Assembly: GCA_965230375.1 (NCBI GenBank)
Contig: CBDDKU010000002.1
Span: 1 to 64,000, forward strand
Direction of reading: 5' to 3'
DNA length: 64,000 nucleotides
Source of the DNA: CBDDKU01 sp965230375
GTDB taxonomy: Bacteria; Bacteroidota; Bacteroidia; Flavobacteriales_D; Cryomorphaceae
Under the pieces are notes generated by a model. That model was not told the DNA's origin. It saw only the letters and a program-made list of their open reading frames with translations, and searched no databases. Below, piece after piece: positions 26,470-34,892 of the stretch; the first letter of the stretch is position 1; every line of letters begins with the position of its first letter. The position numbers and the translations under genes were made by a program.

Positions 26470-27660
26470 TTAGTCGATGATCTCAGTTACCTGACCTGCA
26501 CCTACAGTACGTCCACCTTCACGGATTGCGAAGCGAAGACCTTTATCCATAGCTACTGGTACGATCAATTCAACTGTGATTGTAACGTTATCACCTGGCA
26601 TTACCATCTCACGACCTTCTTCTAGGATGATTTCTCCTGTTACGTCAAGCGTACGAAGGTAGAACTGAGGACGGTACTTGTTGTGGAATGGAGTGTGACG
26701 TCCACCTTCTTCTTTCTTAAGTACGTAAATCTCAGCTTTGAATTTCGTGTGAGGAGTGATAGATCCTGGCTTAGCGATTACCATACCACGCTTAAGAGCA
26801 GCTTTATCGATACCACGTAGAAGTAGTCCTACGTTATCTCCAGCTTCTCCGCGATCTAGGATCTTACGGAACATCTCAACACCAGTAACTGTTGACTTCA
26901 ACTTCTCATCAGAAGACATACCAACGATATCTACTTCATCTCCAGAGTTGATAACTCCAGTTTCGATACGTCCTGTAGCAACAGTACCACGACCTGTGAT
27001 TGAGAATACATCCTCGATTGGCATCAAGAAGTCTTTCTCTACATCACGTGGTGGAATTTCGATCCAAGTATCAACAGCATCCATCAATTCTTCAACTGTC
27101 TTAACCCACTTGTCTTCTCCGTTGAGAGCACCAAGTGCAGAACCTTGAATTACTGGAGTGTTGTCTCCATCGTATTCGTAGAATGAAAGCAACTCACGTA
27201 CTTCCATGTCAACTAGCTCAAGTAGCTCCTCATCATCTACCATGTCAACTTTATTCAAGAAAACAACGATACGAGGTACACCAACCTGACGGCCAAGAAG
27301 GATGTGCTCACGAGTTTGTGGCATAGGACCATCAGTCGCAGCAACAACTAGGATTGCACCGTCCATCTGAGCGGCACCAGTTACCATGTTCTTAACGTAG
27401 TCGGCGTGACCTGGACAGTCAACGTGTGCGTAGTGACGATTAGCCGTCTGGTACTCTACGTGTGAAGTGTTAATTGTAATACCACGCTCTTTTTCTTCAG
27501 GAGCATTGTCGATAGAATCAAAAGACTTCAACTCTGAAAGCCCTTTGTTCGCAAGTACTGTAGTGATCGCGGCAGTCAACGTAGTTTTACCATGGTCAAC
27601 GTGACCGATAGTACCTATGTTAAGGTGCGGTTTGGAGCGATCAAATGTTTCTTTAGCCAT
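26470..27660 (-). CDS. tuf: Elongation factor Tu
   Basis: 396 residues, full length. GTPase motifs GHVDHGKT (P-loop), DCPGHADY and NKVDMVD are intact, and domains II and III follow with the usual GRGTVATGRIETG. Delivers aminoacyl-tRNA to the ribosome. Only one tuf gene lies in the window. It is preceded by four tRNA genes and followed by tRNA-Trp and secE, an arrangement resembling the E. coli tufB locus. Confidence 0.98.
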   Translation of the reverse strand: MAKETFDRSKPHLNIGTIGHVDHGKTTLTAAITTVLANKGLSELKSFDSIDNAPEEKERGITINTSHVEYQTANRHYAHVDCPGHADYVKNMVTGAAQMDGAILVVAATDGPMPQTREHILLGRQVGVPRIVVFLNKVDMVDDEELLELVDMEVRELLSFYEYDGDNTPVIQGSALGALNGEDKWVKTVEELMDAVDTWIEIPPRDVEKDFLMPIEDVFSITGRGTVATGRIETGVINSGDEVDIVGMSSDEKLKSTVTGVEMFRKILDRGEAGDNVGLLLRGIDKAALKRGMVIAKPGSITPHTKFKAEIYVLKKEEGGRHTPFHNKYRPQFYLRTLDVTGEIILEEGREMVMPGDNVTITVELIVPVAMDKGLRFAIREGGRTVGAGQVTEIID

Positions 27661-27723
27661 AGCTAAGTGATTTAAGTGATTATTTGATTCTTATTCAAAG
27701 TGCATTATCGCCAATATAAAAAG

Positions 27724-27795
<72 letters not shown>

Positions 27796-27811
27796 TTGAA
27801 AGGAGAAAAAA

Positions 27812-27885
<74 letters not shown>

Positions 27886-27924
27886 TTATATTATTTTCTC
27901 TATTCGATGTGGTTTAAATCAATG

Positions 27925-28007
27925 TGGGGAGAGCAGGATTCGAACCTGCGAAGGTAAAAACCAACAGATTTACAGTCTGTCCTCGTTGGCCGCTTGAGTA
28001 TCTCCCC
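27925..28007 (-). tRNA. tRNA-Tyr (GTA anticodon)
   Basis: 83 nt, class II, with the long variable arm expected for bacterial tRNA-Tyr; anticodon GTA; acceptor stem GGGGAGA with TCTCCCC; discriminator A. CCA is not encoded. Confidence 0.96.
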
Positions 28008-28027
28008 AATCAATTTAATTCCCAGAG

Positions 28028-28101
28028 AGCCGATGGAGGGACTCGAACCCACGACCTGCTGATTACAAATCAGCTGCTCTAGCCAGCTGAGCTACATCGG
28101 C
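28028..28101 (-). tRNA. tRNA-Thr (TGT anticodon)
   Basis: 74 nt, acceptor stem GCCGATG with CATCGGC, anticodon TGT (reads ACA/ACG), T arm GTTCGAGT. CCA is not encoded. First gene of the operon, about 57 bases downstream of the promoter's -7 box. Confidence 0.96.
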
Positions 28102-28157
28102 GCAATATTTTAAGAACGTTTTGGGCTTACCGCCCAGCCTTTCCTTAAAAAGGTCTG

Positions 28158-28188
28158 CAAATGTATAAAAGTTTTTTCGTGCTCAAAA
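28158..28188 (-). promoter_or_regulatory. Promoter of the tRNA-tuf-secE-nusG-rpl operon
   Basis: On the minus strand TTTTG (28184-28188) is followed, 18 bases later, by TACATTTG (28158-28165). This matches the Bacteroidota primary-sigma pattern TTG plus TAnnTTTG with 18-20 bases between. It is placed upstream of the first tRNA, as expected for a strong operon promoter. No other box this good was seen up to rpoC. Confidence 0.8.
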
Positions 28189-28293
28189 CACTTTCTTGAA
28201 AATTATTTTCAATGCTGCATAAACCGATTTTCAATTGGCTTTTGCTCGTGTCTGCCCCTTCAAAATTTGCAGGTGCAAATAAAAGAAAAAGGA

Positions 28294-28323
28294 ATAAAAA
28301 ACGCCGCAAAAAATGCGGCGTTT
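28294..28323 (-). terminator. Terminator after hpf
   Basis: A perfect 9-bp stem (28299-28307 with 28315-28323) with a 7-nt A-rich loop, followed on the minus strand by a T run. It is 23 bases after the hpf stop and upstream of the tRNA promoter, so it separates the rpsU-xer-hpf unit from the tuf operon. Confidence 0.85.
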
Positions 28324-28345
28324 AATTCTGTTTATAGCAAAGGGG

Positions 28346-28648
28346 TTAATACGCAAGCGCACGCTTACCTTTTGCCTTTTTGATTTGACGTCTCAAAGCG
28401 TCAATTACCAGGTCTGTTGCTTCCTCAAATGACACTGCTTGACGCTTTGCAAACATGTCCTTACCCGGCACCAAAAGTTTAATCTCTGCAATCTTATTTC
28501 CAATCTCGTTGTTTTTGTCGAGTCGAAGAAATACTTCGGCTCCGATCATTTTGTGGTCAAACTGCTGAAGTTTTTCAATTTTTGATTCAATGAAATGAAC
28601 CAGGCTTGAATCAGCTTTAAATTGGATGGAATGAACATTTACTTGCAT
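28346..28648 (-). CDS. hpf: Ribosome hibernation-promoting factor, short form
   Basis: 100 residues matching the HPF/RaiA (S30AE) domain: KADSSLVHFIESKIEKL, the acidic-basic strand EVFLRLDKNNEIGNKIAEIK and the helix SFEEATDLVIDALRRQIKK. Binds in the decoding centre of idle ribosomes. It lacks the C-terminal dimerisation domain of long HPF. Lies 32 bases after the recombinase gene on the same strand. Confidence 0.9.
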   Translation of the reverse strand: MQVNVHSIQFKADSSLVHFIESKIEKLQQFDHKMIGAEVFLRLDKNNEIGNKIAEIKLLVPGKDMFAKRQAVSFEEATDLVIDALRRQIKKAKGKRALAY

Positions 28649-28680
28649 AGAATAAATGAGTTTAAGGTTAATAATTATCG

Positions 28681-29568
28681 CTACTCCCCTCCTGTTGGAT
28701 GAGCATTGCGATGTACGTCTTTTAATTGATCAATACTGTTATGGGTATACACCTGCGTTGCAGCTAGCGAAGTGTGCCCGAGAAGCTCCTTGATCGCATT
28801 TAAGTCAGCACCTCTGTTGAGCATGTGCGTAGCGAACGTGTGCCGCAATACGTGAGGACTTTTCTTTCGGAGTGTGCTAACCTCCCTAAGGTAGTTATTT
28901 ACAATGCGATATACAAGCTTTGGGTACATCTTGACACCCTTCTTTGTAAGAAACAAATGTTTGGTGTCTGCTATGTGCTCGAGTTCTTCTTTTCGCATTT
29001 GATATTCCCTGATGAGATCAAAAATTTCATCTCCTACGGGGACAATTCTCTCTTTGTTTCGCTTACCTAAAACTTTAATCACTTTTTGATGAATATCCAC
29101 CTTGTTTGTCTCTAACGAGATCAGTTCGCTACATCGTATGCCCGTTTGGTAAAACATTTCAACAACCAATCTATCCCGCAGCCCTTCGAAGTCATTTGAA
29201 AACTTAGTCACGTCGAGTACTTCATCCATTTGATCTTCTTCGACATACACGGGTAATCGCTTGGCAACTTTGGGAAGGGTCAGTTTTCGAGTGGGGTCCA
29301 CTTCGACACCTTCATAGCGCTTCGCCCATTTGAAAAGCGACTTGACACTGCTTATTTTTCGGTTGATTGATCGATGTGATAATCCTAATTCAACCAGAAA
29401 GACCATCCACGATCGGAGCTGGTCAAAACTGACGCTAATTACTTCTGACTCATCATAGTTTTCAACCAAGTAATCGCGAAGCTGAATCAAATCGGTTTGA
29501 TACGACTTAATGGTATTTAAGCTGTAGCGCTTTTCGTGAGCCAGATATTCAAGAAACTTCTCGTGCAT
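28681..29568 (-). CDS. xerC: Tyrosine recombinase XerC/XerD
   Basis: 295 residues, the normal length for a chromosome-dimer resolvase. N-terminal core-binding domain (1-85, HEKFLEYLAHEKRYSLNTI) and C-terminal catalytic domain with Arg in GIRCSELI, the catalytic Lys region, HVLRHTFATHM, LGHTSLA and the nucleophile Tyr in QVYTHN. Its place between rpsU and hpf is conserved in Bacteroidota, which argues for a housekeeping role rather than an integrase of a mobile element. XerC or XerD cannot be separated by eye. Confidence 0.88.
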   Translation of the reverse strand: MHEKFLEYLAHEKRYSLNTIKSYQTDLIQLRDYLVENYDESEVISVSFDQLRSWMVFLVELGLSHRSINRKISSVKSLFKWAKRYEGVEVDPTRKLTLPKVAKRLPVYVEEDQMDEVLDVTKFSNDFEGLRDRLVVEMFYQTGIRCSELISLETNKVDIHQKVIKVLGKRNKERIVPVGDEIFDLIREYQMRKEELEHIADTKHLFLTKKGVKMYPKLVYRIVNNYLREVSTLRKKSPHVLRHTFATHMLNRGADLNAIKELLGHTSLAATQVYTHNSIDQLKDVHRNAHPTGGE

Positions 29569-29573
29569 AAAAC

Positions 29574-29604
29574 AAAAAAGGCATCCGTCAACGACGAATG
29601 CCTT
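29574..29604 (-). terminator. Terminator after rpsU
   Basis: Stem of 7 plus 4 bp (29578-29584 with 29598-29604, continued inside by CGTC/GACG) and a 3-nt loop, followed on the minus strand by a T run. It lies 23 bases past the rpsU stop and just before the recombinase start, so it may reduce downstream transcription rather than end it fully. Confidence 0.75.
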
Positions 29605-29627
29605 AAATATCGAAATATAATCTTAGT

Positions 29628-29819
29628 CTATTCCTGTGCGCTCTTCATTTGATTCGCATAAATAGCCTTGAGCTTTTGTTGTCTGTTTTTAACAGATGGC
29701 TTTGTGAAGTGCTGACGACCTCTTAGCTCCTTGATCACTCCAGTGCGATCAAACTTTTTCTTAAACTTCTTGAGGGCTCTTTCTATGTTTTCGCCTTCTT
29801 TAACAGGAATGATAAGCAT
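29628..29819 (-). CDS. rpsU: Ribosomal protein S21
   Basis: 63 residues, normal length: begins IIPVKEGENIERALKKFKKK and ends in a basic tail. Small-subunit protein near the mRNA exit. Bacteroidota S21 is thought to help hide the anti-Shine-Dalgarno sequence (family knowledge). First gene of the rpsU-xer-hpf run, with a good promoter upstream. Confidence 0.95.
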   Translation of the reverse strand: MLIIPVKEGENIERALKKFKKKFDRTGVIKELRGRQHFTKPSVKNRQQKLKAIYANQMKSAQE

Positions 29820-29850
29820 AATTAGTATTCTCCTTTAACTTTTGGGAGTG

Positions 29851-29880
29851 CAAATATACATTTTTTTAATATTCATTCAA
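29851..29880 (-). promoter_or_regulatory. Promoter of rpsU
   Basis: On the minus strand TTG (29878-29880), then exactly 19 bases, then TATATTTG (29851-29858): a full match to the Bacteroidota consensus. The start of rpsU lies about 31 bases after the -7 box. The -33 element touches the stop of the acyl-CoA dehydrogenase gene. Confidence 0.82.
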
Positions 29881-31020
29881 TTATTGGAGAATATTTCTTG
29901 AGATCACAAGTTTCTGAATTTCACTTGTTCCTTCCCCTATGGTACAGAGTTTACTGTCGCGGTAAAATTTCTCAACAGGATATTCCTTCGTATAACCGTA
30001 TCCCCCAAAGATCTGAACAGCTTCTGTAGATACGCTAACCGCCACTTCGCTGGCGTAGTATTTGGCCATTGCAGACTTAGTAGTCACTTCTTGCCCTGTG
30101 TCCTTCAGGTGGGCAGCTTGCAGTGTCAAGAGCTCGGCTGCTTCAATTTGTGTTGCCATATCTGCCAACTTAAAAGATATTGCCTGGAAACTGGAAATCG
30201 GCTTTCCGAATTGCTCGCGCTCCTTGCTGTATTGCAAAGCCGCATCATATGCTCCCTTGGCTATACCAACGGAAAGAGCAGCAATCGAAATACGTCCACC
30301 ATCCAGCACTTTCATAGCCTGAATAAATCCTTGACCCACTTCACCAAGCACGTTCTCTTCAGGAACTCGACAATCTTCAAAAATCATTTCTGCTGTTTCT
30401 GAAGCGCGCATCCCGAGCTTGTTTTCTTTCTTCCCAGCTTTAAACCCCGGTGTTCCACGCTCTACAACAAATGCCGTAATTCCGCGCGAATCCAATAAAT
30501 CACCACTTCGAGCTAAAACCACTGCAATGTCACCTGAAATCCCATGTGTGATCCAGTTTTTTGCTCCATTGAGCACCCATTCATTTCCTTCTTTAACAGC
30601 GGTGGTTTTCATGCGGAGGGCATCAGAACCCGTATTGCTCTCGGTCAATCCCCAGGCACCAATCCACTCTCCTGTAGCTAGCTTGGGAAGCCACTTTTTC
30701 TTTTGCTCTTCGTTTCCAAAAGCCAAAATATGCCCCGTGCAAAGAGAGTTGTGCGCGGCTGTGGACAGTCCAATCGAACCACAAACACGGCTAATCTCTG
30801 AGACTGCAGTATAATACTCGGCATAGCCAAAACCAGCTCCGCCGTATTCTTCAGGAACAACTACTCCAAGAAGGCCAAGACCACCAAGCTTCTTAAAAAG
30901 CTCAATAGGAAACTCCTGGCTTTCATCCCACTCCATAAAGTGTGGTTTAATTTCTTTTTGACAAAAGTCCTTAACCATTTGAGTAATCATCTGCTGATTC
31001 TCGTTCATTGCGTTTGCCAT
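29881..31020 (-). CDS. Acyl-CoA dehydrogenase
   Basis: Flavoenzyme that makes the trans-2,3 double bond in acyl-CoA, passing electrons to ETF; cytoplasmic, fatty-acid or branched-chain amino-acid breakdown. 379 residues, normal length. Seen: FAD-binding loop WGLTESNTGSD, VLNGAKNWITHG, the RISIAALSVGIAKGAYD helix and the C-terminal motif GGYGYTKEYPVEKFYRD with EGTSEIQ. Chain-length class (short-chain/butyryl type most likely) is inference. It follows apt by 20 bases. Confidence 0.92.
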   Translation of the reverse strand: MANAMNENQQMITQMVKDFCQKEIKPHFMEWDESQEFPIELFKKLGGLGLLGVVVPEEYGGAGFGYAEYYTAVSEISRVCGSIGLSTAAHNSLCTGHILAFGNEEQKKKWLPKLATGEWIGAWGLTESNTGSDALRMKTTAVKEGNEWVLNGAKNWITHGISGDIAVVLARSGDLLDSRGITAFVVERGTPGFKAGKKENKLGMRASETAEMIFEDCRVPEENVLGEVGQGFIQAMKVLDGGRISIAALSVGIAKGAYDAALQYSKEREQFGKPISSFQAISFKLADMATQIEAAELLTLQAAHLKDTGQEVTTKSAMAKYYASEVAVSVSTEAVQIFGGYGYTKEYPVEKFYRDSKLCTIGEGTSEIQKLVISRNILQ

Positions 31021-31040
31021 ATGTATCTAGATTTTTGCAC

Positions 31041-31574
31041 TCAATCGTAAGATTGAAGGCTTACTATTGGTTGTTTATATTCTGATAGCCTTTTTCGGCC
31101 ATTCAATTGTTTCAATTCTACCAGAAAGGAAAACCCAGCAACCAGGCCGCCTTCCATTTGTATTAGCTCTGCTGCTGCAGCGGCTGTCCCACCAGTTGCG
31201 AGAAGGTCGTCGTGCACAAGCACTTTCATCCCTTTCTTTATCGCCCCTTTGTGAATCTCCATTTCGTTGGAGCCATATTCTAGGTCGTACTTATAAGAAA
31301 CGGTATCTGCCGGTAGCTTTCCCTTTTTTCTAATTAAGAAAAATGGGATACCCAACTCCATTGCCAATGGAAGGCCGAAAAGAAATCCACGACTCTCGAT
31401 TCCAACGATTGCGTTGATCTCTTCATCGTGAAATAACCTAAAAAACTCTCCGACAATCTCCTTGCTCAAGTCGGGGGACTCAAAAATAGGTGTGATATCC
31501 TTAAACTGTATTCCAGGTTTGGGGAAATCGGGGATGTTTCTAATGGCCTTTTGAATTTCTGACCTTAAATCCAT
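31041..31574 (-). CDS. apt: Adenine phosphoribosyltransferase
   Basis: 177 residues, normal length. Converts adenine plus PRPP to AMP, a purine salvage step in the cytoplasm. N-terminal IRNIPDFPKPGIQFKDITP is the family signature; the PRPP loop is LVHDDLLATGGTA; GIESRGFLFG is also intact. Its ATG overlaps the stop of the HhH protein gene (TAATG), which suggests coupled translation. Confidence 0.95.
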   Translation of the reverse strand: MDLRSEIQKAIRNIPDFPKPGIQFKDITPIFESPDLSKEIVGEFFRLFHDEEINAIVGIESRGFLFGLPLAMELGIPFFLIRKKGKLPADTVSYKYDLEYGSNEMEIHKGAIKKGMKVLVHDDLLATGGTAAAAAELIQMEGGLVAGFSFLVELKQLNGRKRLSEYKQPIVSLQSYD

Positions 31575-32473
31575 TAATCTGGTGATAAATAGGGTGCAAG
31601 TTTAAGGCATAATTGCTCATTTAACAAACCATTCAAACACTTGTTCTCCATGGTGTCAAAAGGACCATTAGCTTCTCTTTCGAGTACAATCTGACTCGCC
31701 AAATGAAATGAGATGTAGGGATGAGAAGCTAGTTCCTGAGCTGTGGCTGAGTTGATCTTGAGTTTATGAATGGCCTTTTGATCAATACTCACTCGATCAG
31801 CGATGCGATCTATGGTTTCTGTTTTCATATTCCAAAGCTCGAGCAACTGCGCCAAATTGCTATACCCACCTAGAGCATTTCTGTACTCTACTATCTTATT
31901 CGCATAGAATGATCCGATACCAGGCAGCTTTTTGAGCTCTGTGGTATCGGCGTAGTTTAGGTCACAAACAATAGGATTGTACTGGTAAACATCGGTTCGG
32001 GCTGTATCCGACCACTTGACTTTATCGCGATGCCTACTTTTATACTTGGTTGTGTCTTGCTCTTGTGGCAAAGAATCGGGTAGGAGTATAAAAGGCTCGA
32101 GAATATCATAAACAGAGTCGCTGATAAAGTACAAGCGGTTAAAATCTGACTTGACCTTGAACTTCCCTCCTGCATCTTGGTATTTCCGTAGTGTTTTCAG
32201 GTTGCGCTCCGCGAAGCCCATTGCCAAATAACCGCTATCACTCAACGTGTTTGGCTCGAAATCAAATGGAGCGAGAGTCAATTCAGCATCTCCGTTAGAA
32301 TCATCTTCAGAGATAAAAAAAGCCTTCATCTCTGAAGGCTCAATATCATCATGTGCGTACTCTTGAAGCAAAGCTCTTGTGATGAATACCACAATAAAAA
32401 GTGCTATTAATATGATGGTCCCATTGCGTTCACCGCGGTGGTGCTCCAGGTATGATCTAAGTCGTCTCATCAT
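31574..32473 (-). CDS. Membrane-anchored helix-hairpin-helix (ComEA-like) protein
   Basis: 299 residues. One membrane segment at about 20-38, then a soluble region with at least two HhH units: LNYADTTELKKLPGIGSFYA with EYRNALGGY (about 185-220), and KINSATAQELASHPYISFHL (about 250-285). The HhH fold usually binds DNA without sequence preference; ComEA proteins do so in DNA uptake. Longer than ComEA, as is common in Bacteroidota. Whether it works in uptake here is inference; no other competence gene is in the window. Confidence 0.75.
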   Translation of the reverse strand: MMRRLRSYLEHHRGERNGTIILIALFIVVFITRALLQEYAHDDIEPSEMKAFFISEDDSNGDAELTLAPFDFEPNTLSDSGYLAMGFAERNLKTLRKYQDAGGKFKVKSDFNRLYFISDSVYDILEPFILLPDSLPQEQDTTKYKSRHRDKVKWSDTARTDVYQYNPIVCDLNYADTTELKKLPGIGSFYANKIVEYRNALGGYSNLAQLLELWNMKTETIDRIADRVSIDQKAIHKLKINSATAQELASHPYISFHLASQIVLEREANGPFDTMENKCLNGLLNEQLCLKLAPYLSPD

Positions 32474-32493
32474 GGTCTCACTTCTTCTACATG

Positions 32494-34554
32494 TTATTTA
32501 AACCGTTTAATCGTTCCTGACTTTATCCCTTCAAAGTATTTCTTGAGATCGAATTTTACTTCACTCGAGAGGATCACCAGCCCGAGAATGTTTGGAAACG
32601 CCATTCCGAGAATCATTAAATCAGAGAAATCGAGAACGGCACCCAGACCAACAGAAGACCCAATAATGATGAACAATAAGAATATCGCCTTATATGCGTA
32701 CTCCCACTTCTTTTTATTCCCAAAAAGATATGTCCATGCTTTAAGCCCATAATAAGACCAAGAGACCATAGTAGAGAACGCAAAAAGTATAATTGCGATA
32801 AGCAGCACCCAGTCAAACCACGAGAAAACACTGCTAAAAGCCGCTGAAGTCAATTCGGATCCATTGAGAGTTCCCGGGTTATCTGCAAACCCTGTGAAAA
32901 TCAAAACCAAAGCCGTCATTGTACAAACCAATACTGTGTCTACAAAGGGCTCAAGAAGTGCAACAACGCCTTCAGAAACGGGGTACTTGGTACGCGACGC
33001 TGAGTGAGCGATAGAAGCCGACCCAACACCTGCTTCATTTGAAAATGCTGCTCTCTGAAAGCCGACAACCAATACTCCAATCACACCACCTTTGAGAGCG
33101 GTTGCGTTGAATGCTCCTTCAAATATTGCGTTGAAAGCATCTCCTAGGTTTCCTAAATTAATGAGGATGATAATGATCGCAAATCCAACATAGATACCGA
33201 CCATCACCGGTACGATTTTATCCGTCACTTTTGCAATACTTTTAATTCCACCTACAATGACTAGACCTACCAGAATGGCAAGAATAATTCCGAACATGAA
33301 ACCGTTCCCTTCGAAGAATGAAATCTTATTGCTAACCTGAACAAAAGCTTGGTTGGCTTGGAACATATTTCCACCTCCGAGCGAACCACCTACGCATAAA
33401 ACGGCGAATACGGCAGCCAAAACTTTCCCAAGACCTTTCAGGTTCTTTCTTTTAAGTCCTTCACTTAGATAGTACATCGGACCACCAGATACCTCTCCTT
33501 TATCGTTTATCTTACGGTACTTCACTCCAAGAGTACACTCTGTAAACTTACTGGCCATTCCCAATAACCCAGCTACTATCATCCAGAATGTAGCCCCCGG
33601 CCCACCGACAACGATCGCAATGGCGACACCGGCAATGTTTCCGAGACCAACTGTTGCCGACAGGGCCGTCGTTAGTGCTTGGAAGTGCGATACTTCACCC
33701 TTGTCGTTCGGGTCTTCAAACTTCCCGCGTACTAGATCGAAAGCGTGTCGTACCCCTCTAAAATTGATAAAGCCCATTTTTATGGTGAAGAAGATGGCAC
33801 CAAGTACAAGCCAAATCACGATAAATGGTATTCCCTTTTTCTGAACGTCTCCATTTGGGTGAAGCAAGGCAACGGGCTCTGCGTATTTTATGGCTCCAAT
33901 CTCACCAAGATCGTAGTCTTCCACATCCGGATTTTCTCGATCGTATATCTTTTCACCCTCAGAATGAATCTGCTTCAAGACTCCAGAAGTTTTGGCAAAA
34001 AGTGTGTCGAGTGAATTTGCATTTACGCGAACTACGGCAACAGCATCTCCTTTCAGAACGGATGACCCATCAGATTTTAACCACTTCATTAAAAAAGCAT
34101 TTCGCGTACTTCTGGAATTAAGTGCTTTTGGTATTAGCAGTTCCTGGTCGGCGTAAATTACAGGATCGTAAACCCCAACGGCATCGAGCGGATCCCAGAA
34201 TAAAACACTGGACAAACCATTCACCATTGGTAAAAACATTGAATTGATCTTTTCTTCGGCTGATTCGGGTTTTATCTCGCCCTCTAATACCTCCGATGTG
34301 CCTTCTGAGTCAAATACTGTTACCGAAAATCCCACCCCTTCGGTTAGACCTTTACTCACATTTGACGTTAGCGGAGTCGCCTGATTTGACCATTTGTACG
34401 TGTATGGCGGCACTCCACTGGTAACCGTCACCGTTGCCCGACCATCGTTAATTAGTTCGCTGTCGTTGTCGAGTTCCAAGCTTGCTCCTAATTGAGCATT
34501 AGCTGAAAAGCCACAAATGAAAAGGGCAAGAAATAAGGCGTATATGTGTTTCAT
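32494..34554 (-). CDS. AGCS-type sodium:amino acid symporter with N-terminal extra domains
   Basis: From ATG 34554 (686 residues): signal peptide 1-20 (ending SANAQ); SprB-like repeat about 25-85 with GVPPYTYKWSNQ; a stretch (about 150-235) that resembles a biotinyl/lipoyl hammerhead (KSDGSSVLKGD, then TSGVLKQIHSEGEKI) but without the modified Lys; then the AGCS transporter core from about 243 with ATVGLGNIAGVA, GGPGATFWMI, GGSLGGGNMFQANQ and NEAGVGSA. The core imports alanine or glycine with sodium in known members. The 240-residue extension would be periplasmic, which is unusual. A longer ORF reaches 34671, but it would put 39 residues ahead of a clear signal peptide. Confidence 0.85.
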   Translation of the reverse strand: MKHIYALFLALFICGFSANAQLGASLELDNDSELINDGRATVTVTSGVPPYTYKWSNQATPLTSNVSKGLTEGVGFSVTVFDSEGTSEVLEGEIKPESAEEKINSMFLPMVNGLSSVLFWDPLDAVGVYDPVIYADQELLIPKALNSRSTRNAFLMKWLKSDGSSVLKGDAVAVVRVNANSLDTLFAKTSGVLKQIHSEGEKIYDRENPDVEDYDLGEIGAIKYAEPVALLHPNGDVQKKGIPFIVIWLVLGAIFFTIKMGFINFRGVRHAFDLVRGKFEDPNDKGEVSHFQALTTALSATVGLGNIAGVAIAIVVGGPGATFWMIVAGLLGMASKFTECTLGVKYRKINDKGEVSGGPMYYLSEGLKRKNLKGLGKVLAAVFAVLCVGGSLGGGNMFQANQAFVQVSNKISFFEGNGFMFGIILAILVGLVIVGGIKSIAKVTDKIVPVMVGIYVGFAIIIILINLGNLGDAFNAIFEGAFNATALKGGVIGVLVVGFQRAAFSNEAGVGSASIAHSASRTKYPVSEGVVALLEPFVDTVLVCTMTALVLIFTGFADNPGTLNGSELTSAAFSSVFSWFDWVLLIAIILFAFSTMVSWSYYGLKAWTYLFGNKKKWEYAYKAIFLLFIIIGSSVGLGAVLDFSDLMILGMAFPNILGLVILSSEVKFDLKKYFEGIKSGTIKRFK

Positions 34555-34658
34555 AAAAATGTTTTCGGGTATACCGTAGTGATGGTTTTGACTTGGCAAA
34601 ACCACTAAAAAACTAAAATTCTGACGGTCCACAAAATAAGAAGAGCAAAAGGACCAAA

Positions 34659-34892
34659 TCAAAGGTCCCAAATGGTGTTGCGCGAGCGGAATTTGAAGTA
34701 TTCCTTATGCTCTAGCAAAAAGGCCATAATCAAATACAAAAGGATGGGCGAGCCTAGTGTCACAAAAGACACATAAATGAAGTAAACACGGACTCTGGAT
34801 GAGTTGATTTTTAACTTATCTCCCCACCAAGCGCATACTCCAAACGCCTGGCGTTCGAAGAAATTTTGAATATGTTGAACGAGCTTAGACAT
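34659..34892 (-). CDS. PspC domain protein
   Basis: 77 residues matching the PspC domain: an aromatic-rich entry (FGVCAWWGDKLKINSSRVR) and a membrane segment about 32-55 (YVSFVTLGSPILLYLIMAF). In E. coli PspC is a membrane partner of the phage-shock response; stand-alone PspC proteins in Bacteroidota have no settled role. The start at 34892 is preferred over 34898. It overlaps the end of the DUF2851 gene. Confidence 0.8.
   Translation of the reverse strand: MSKLVQHIQNFFERQAFGVCAWWGDKLKINSSRVRVYFIYVSFVTLGSPILLYLIMAFLLEHKEYFKFRSRNTIWDL

Noticed and set aside
28681..29568. Tyrosine recombinase as sign of an integrated element next to tRNA genes
   Set aside because: It has XerC/D length and sits in the conserved rpsU-xer-hpf order; no attachment repeats or cargo genes were seen.
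34555..34671. Longer N-terminus for the AGCS transporter
   Set aside because: It would place 39 residues before a clear signal peptide; ATG at 34554 is the better start.
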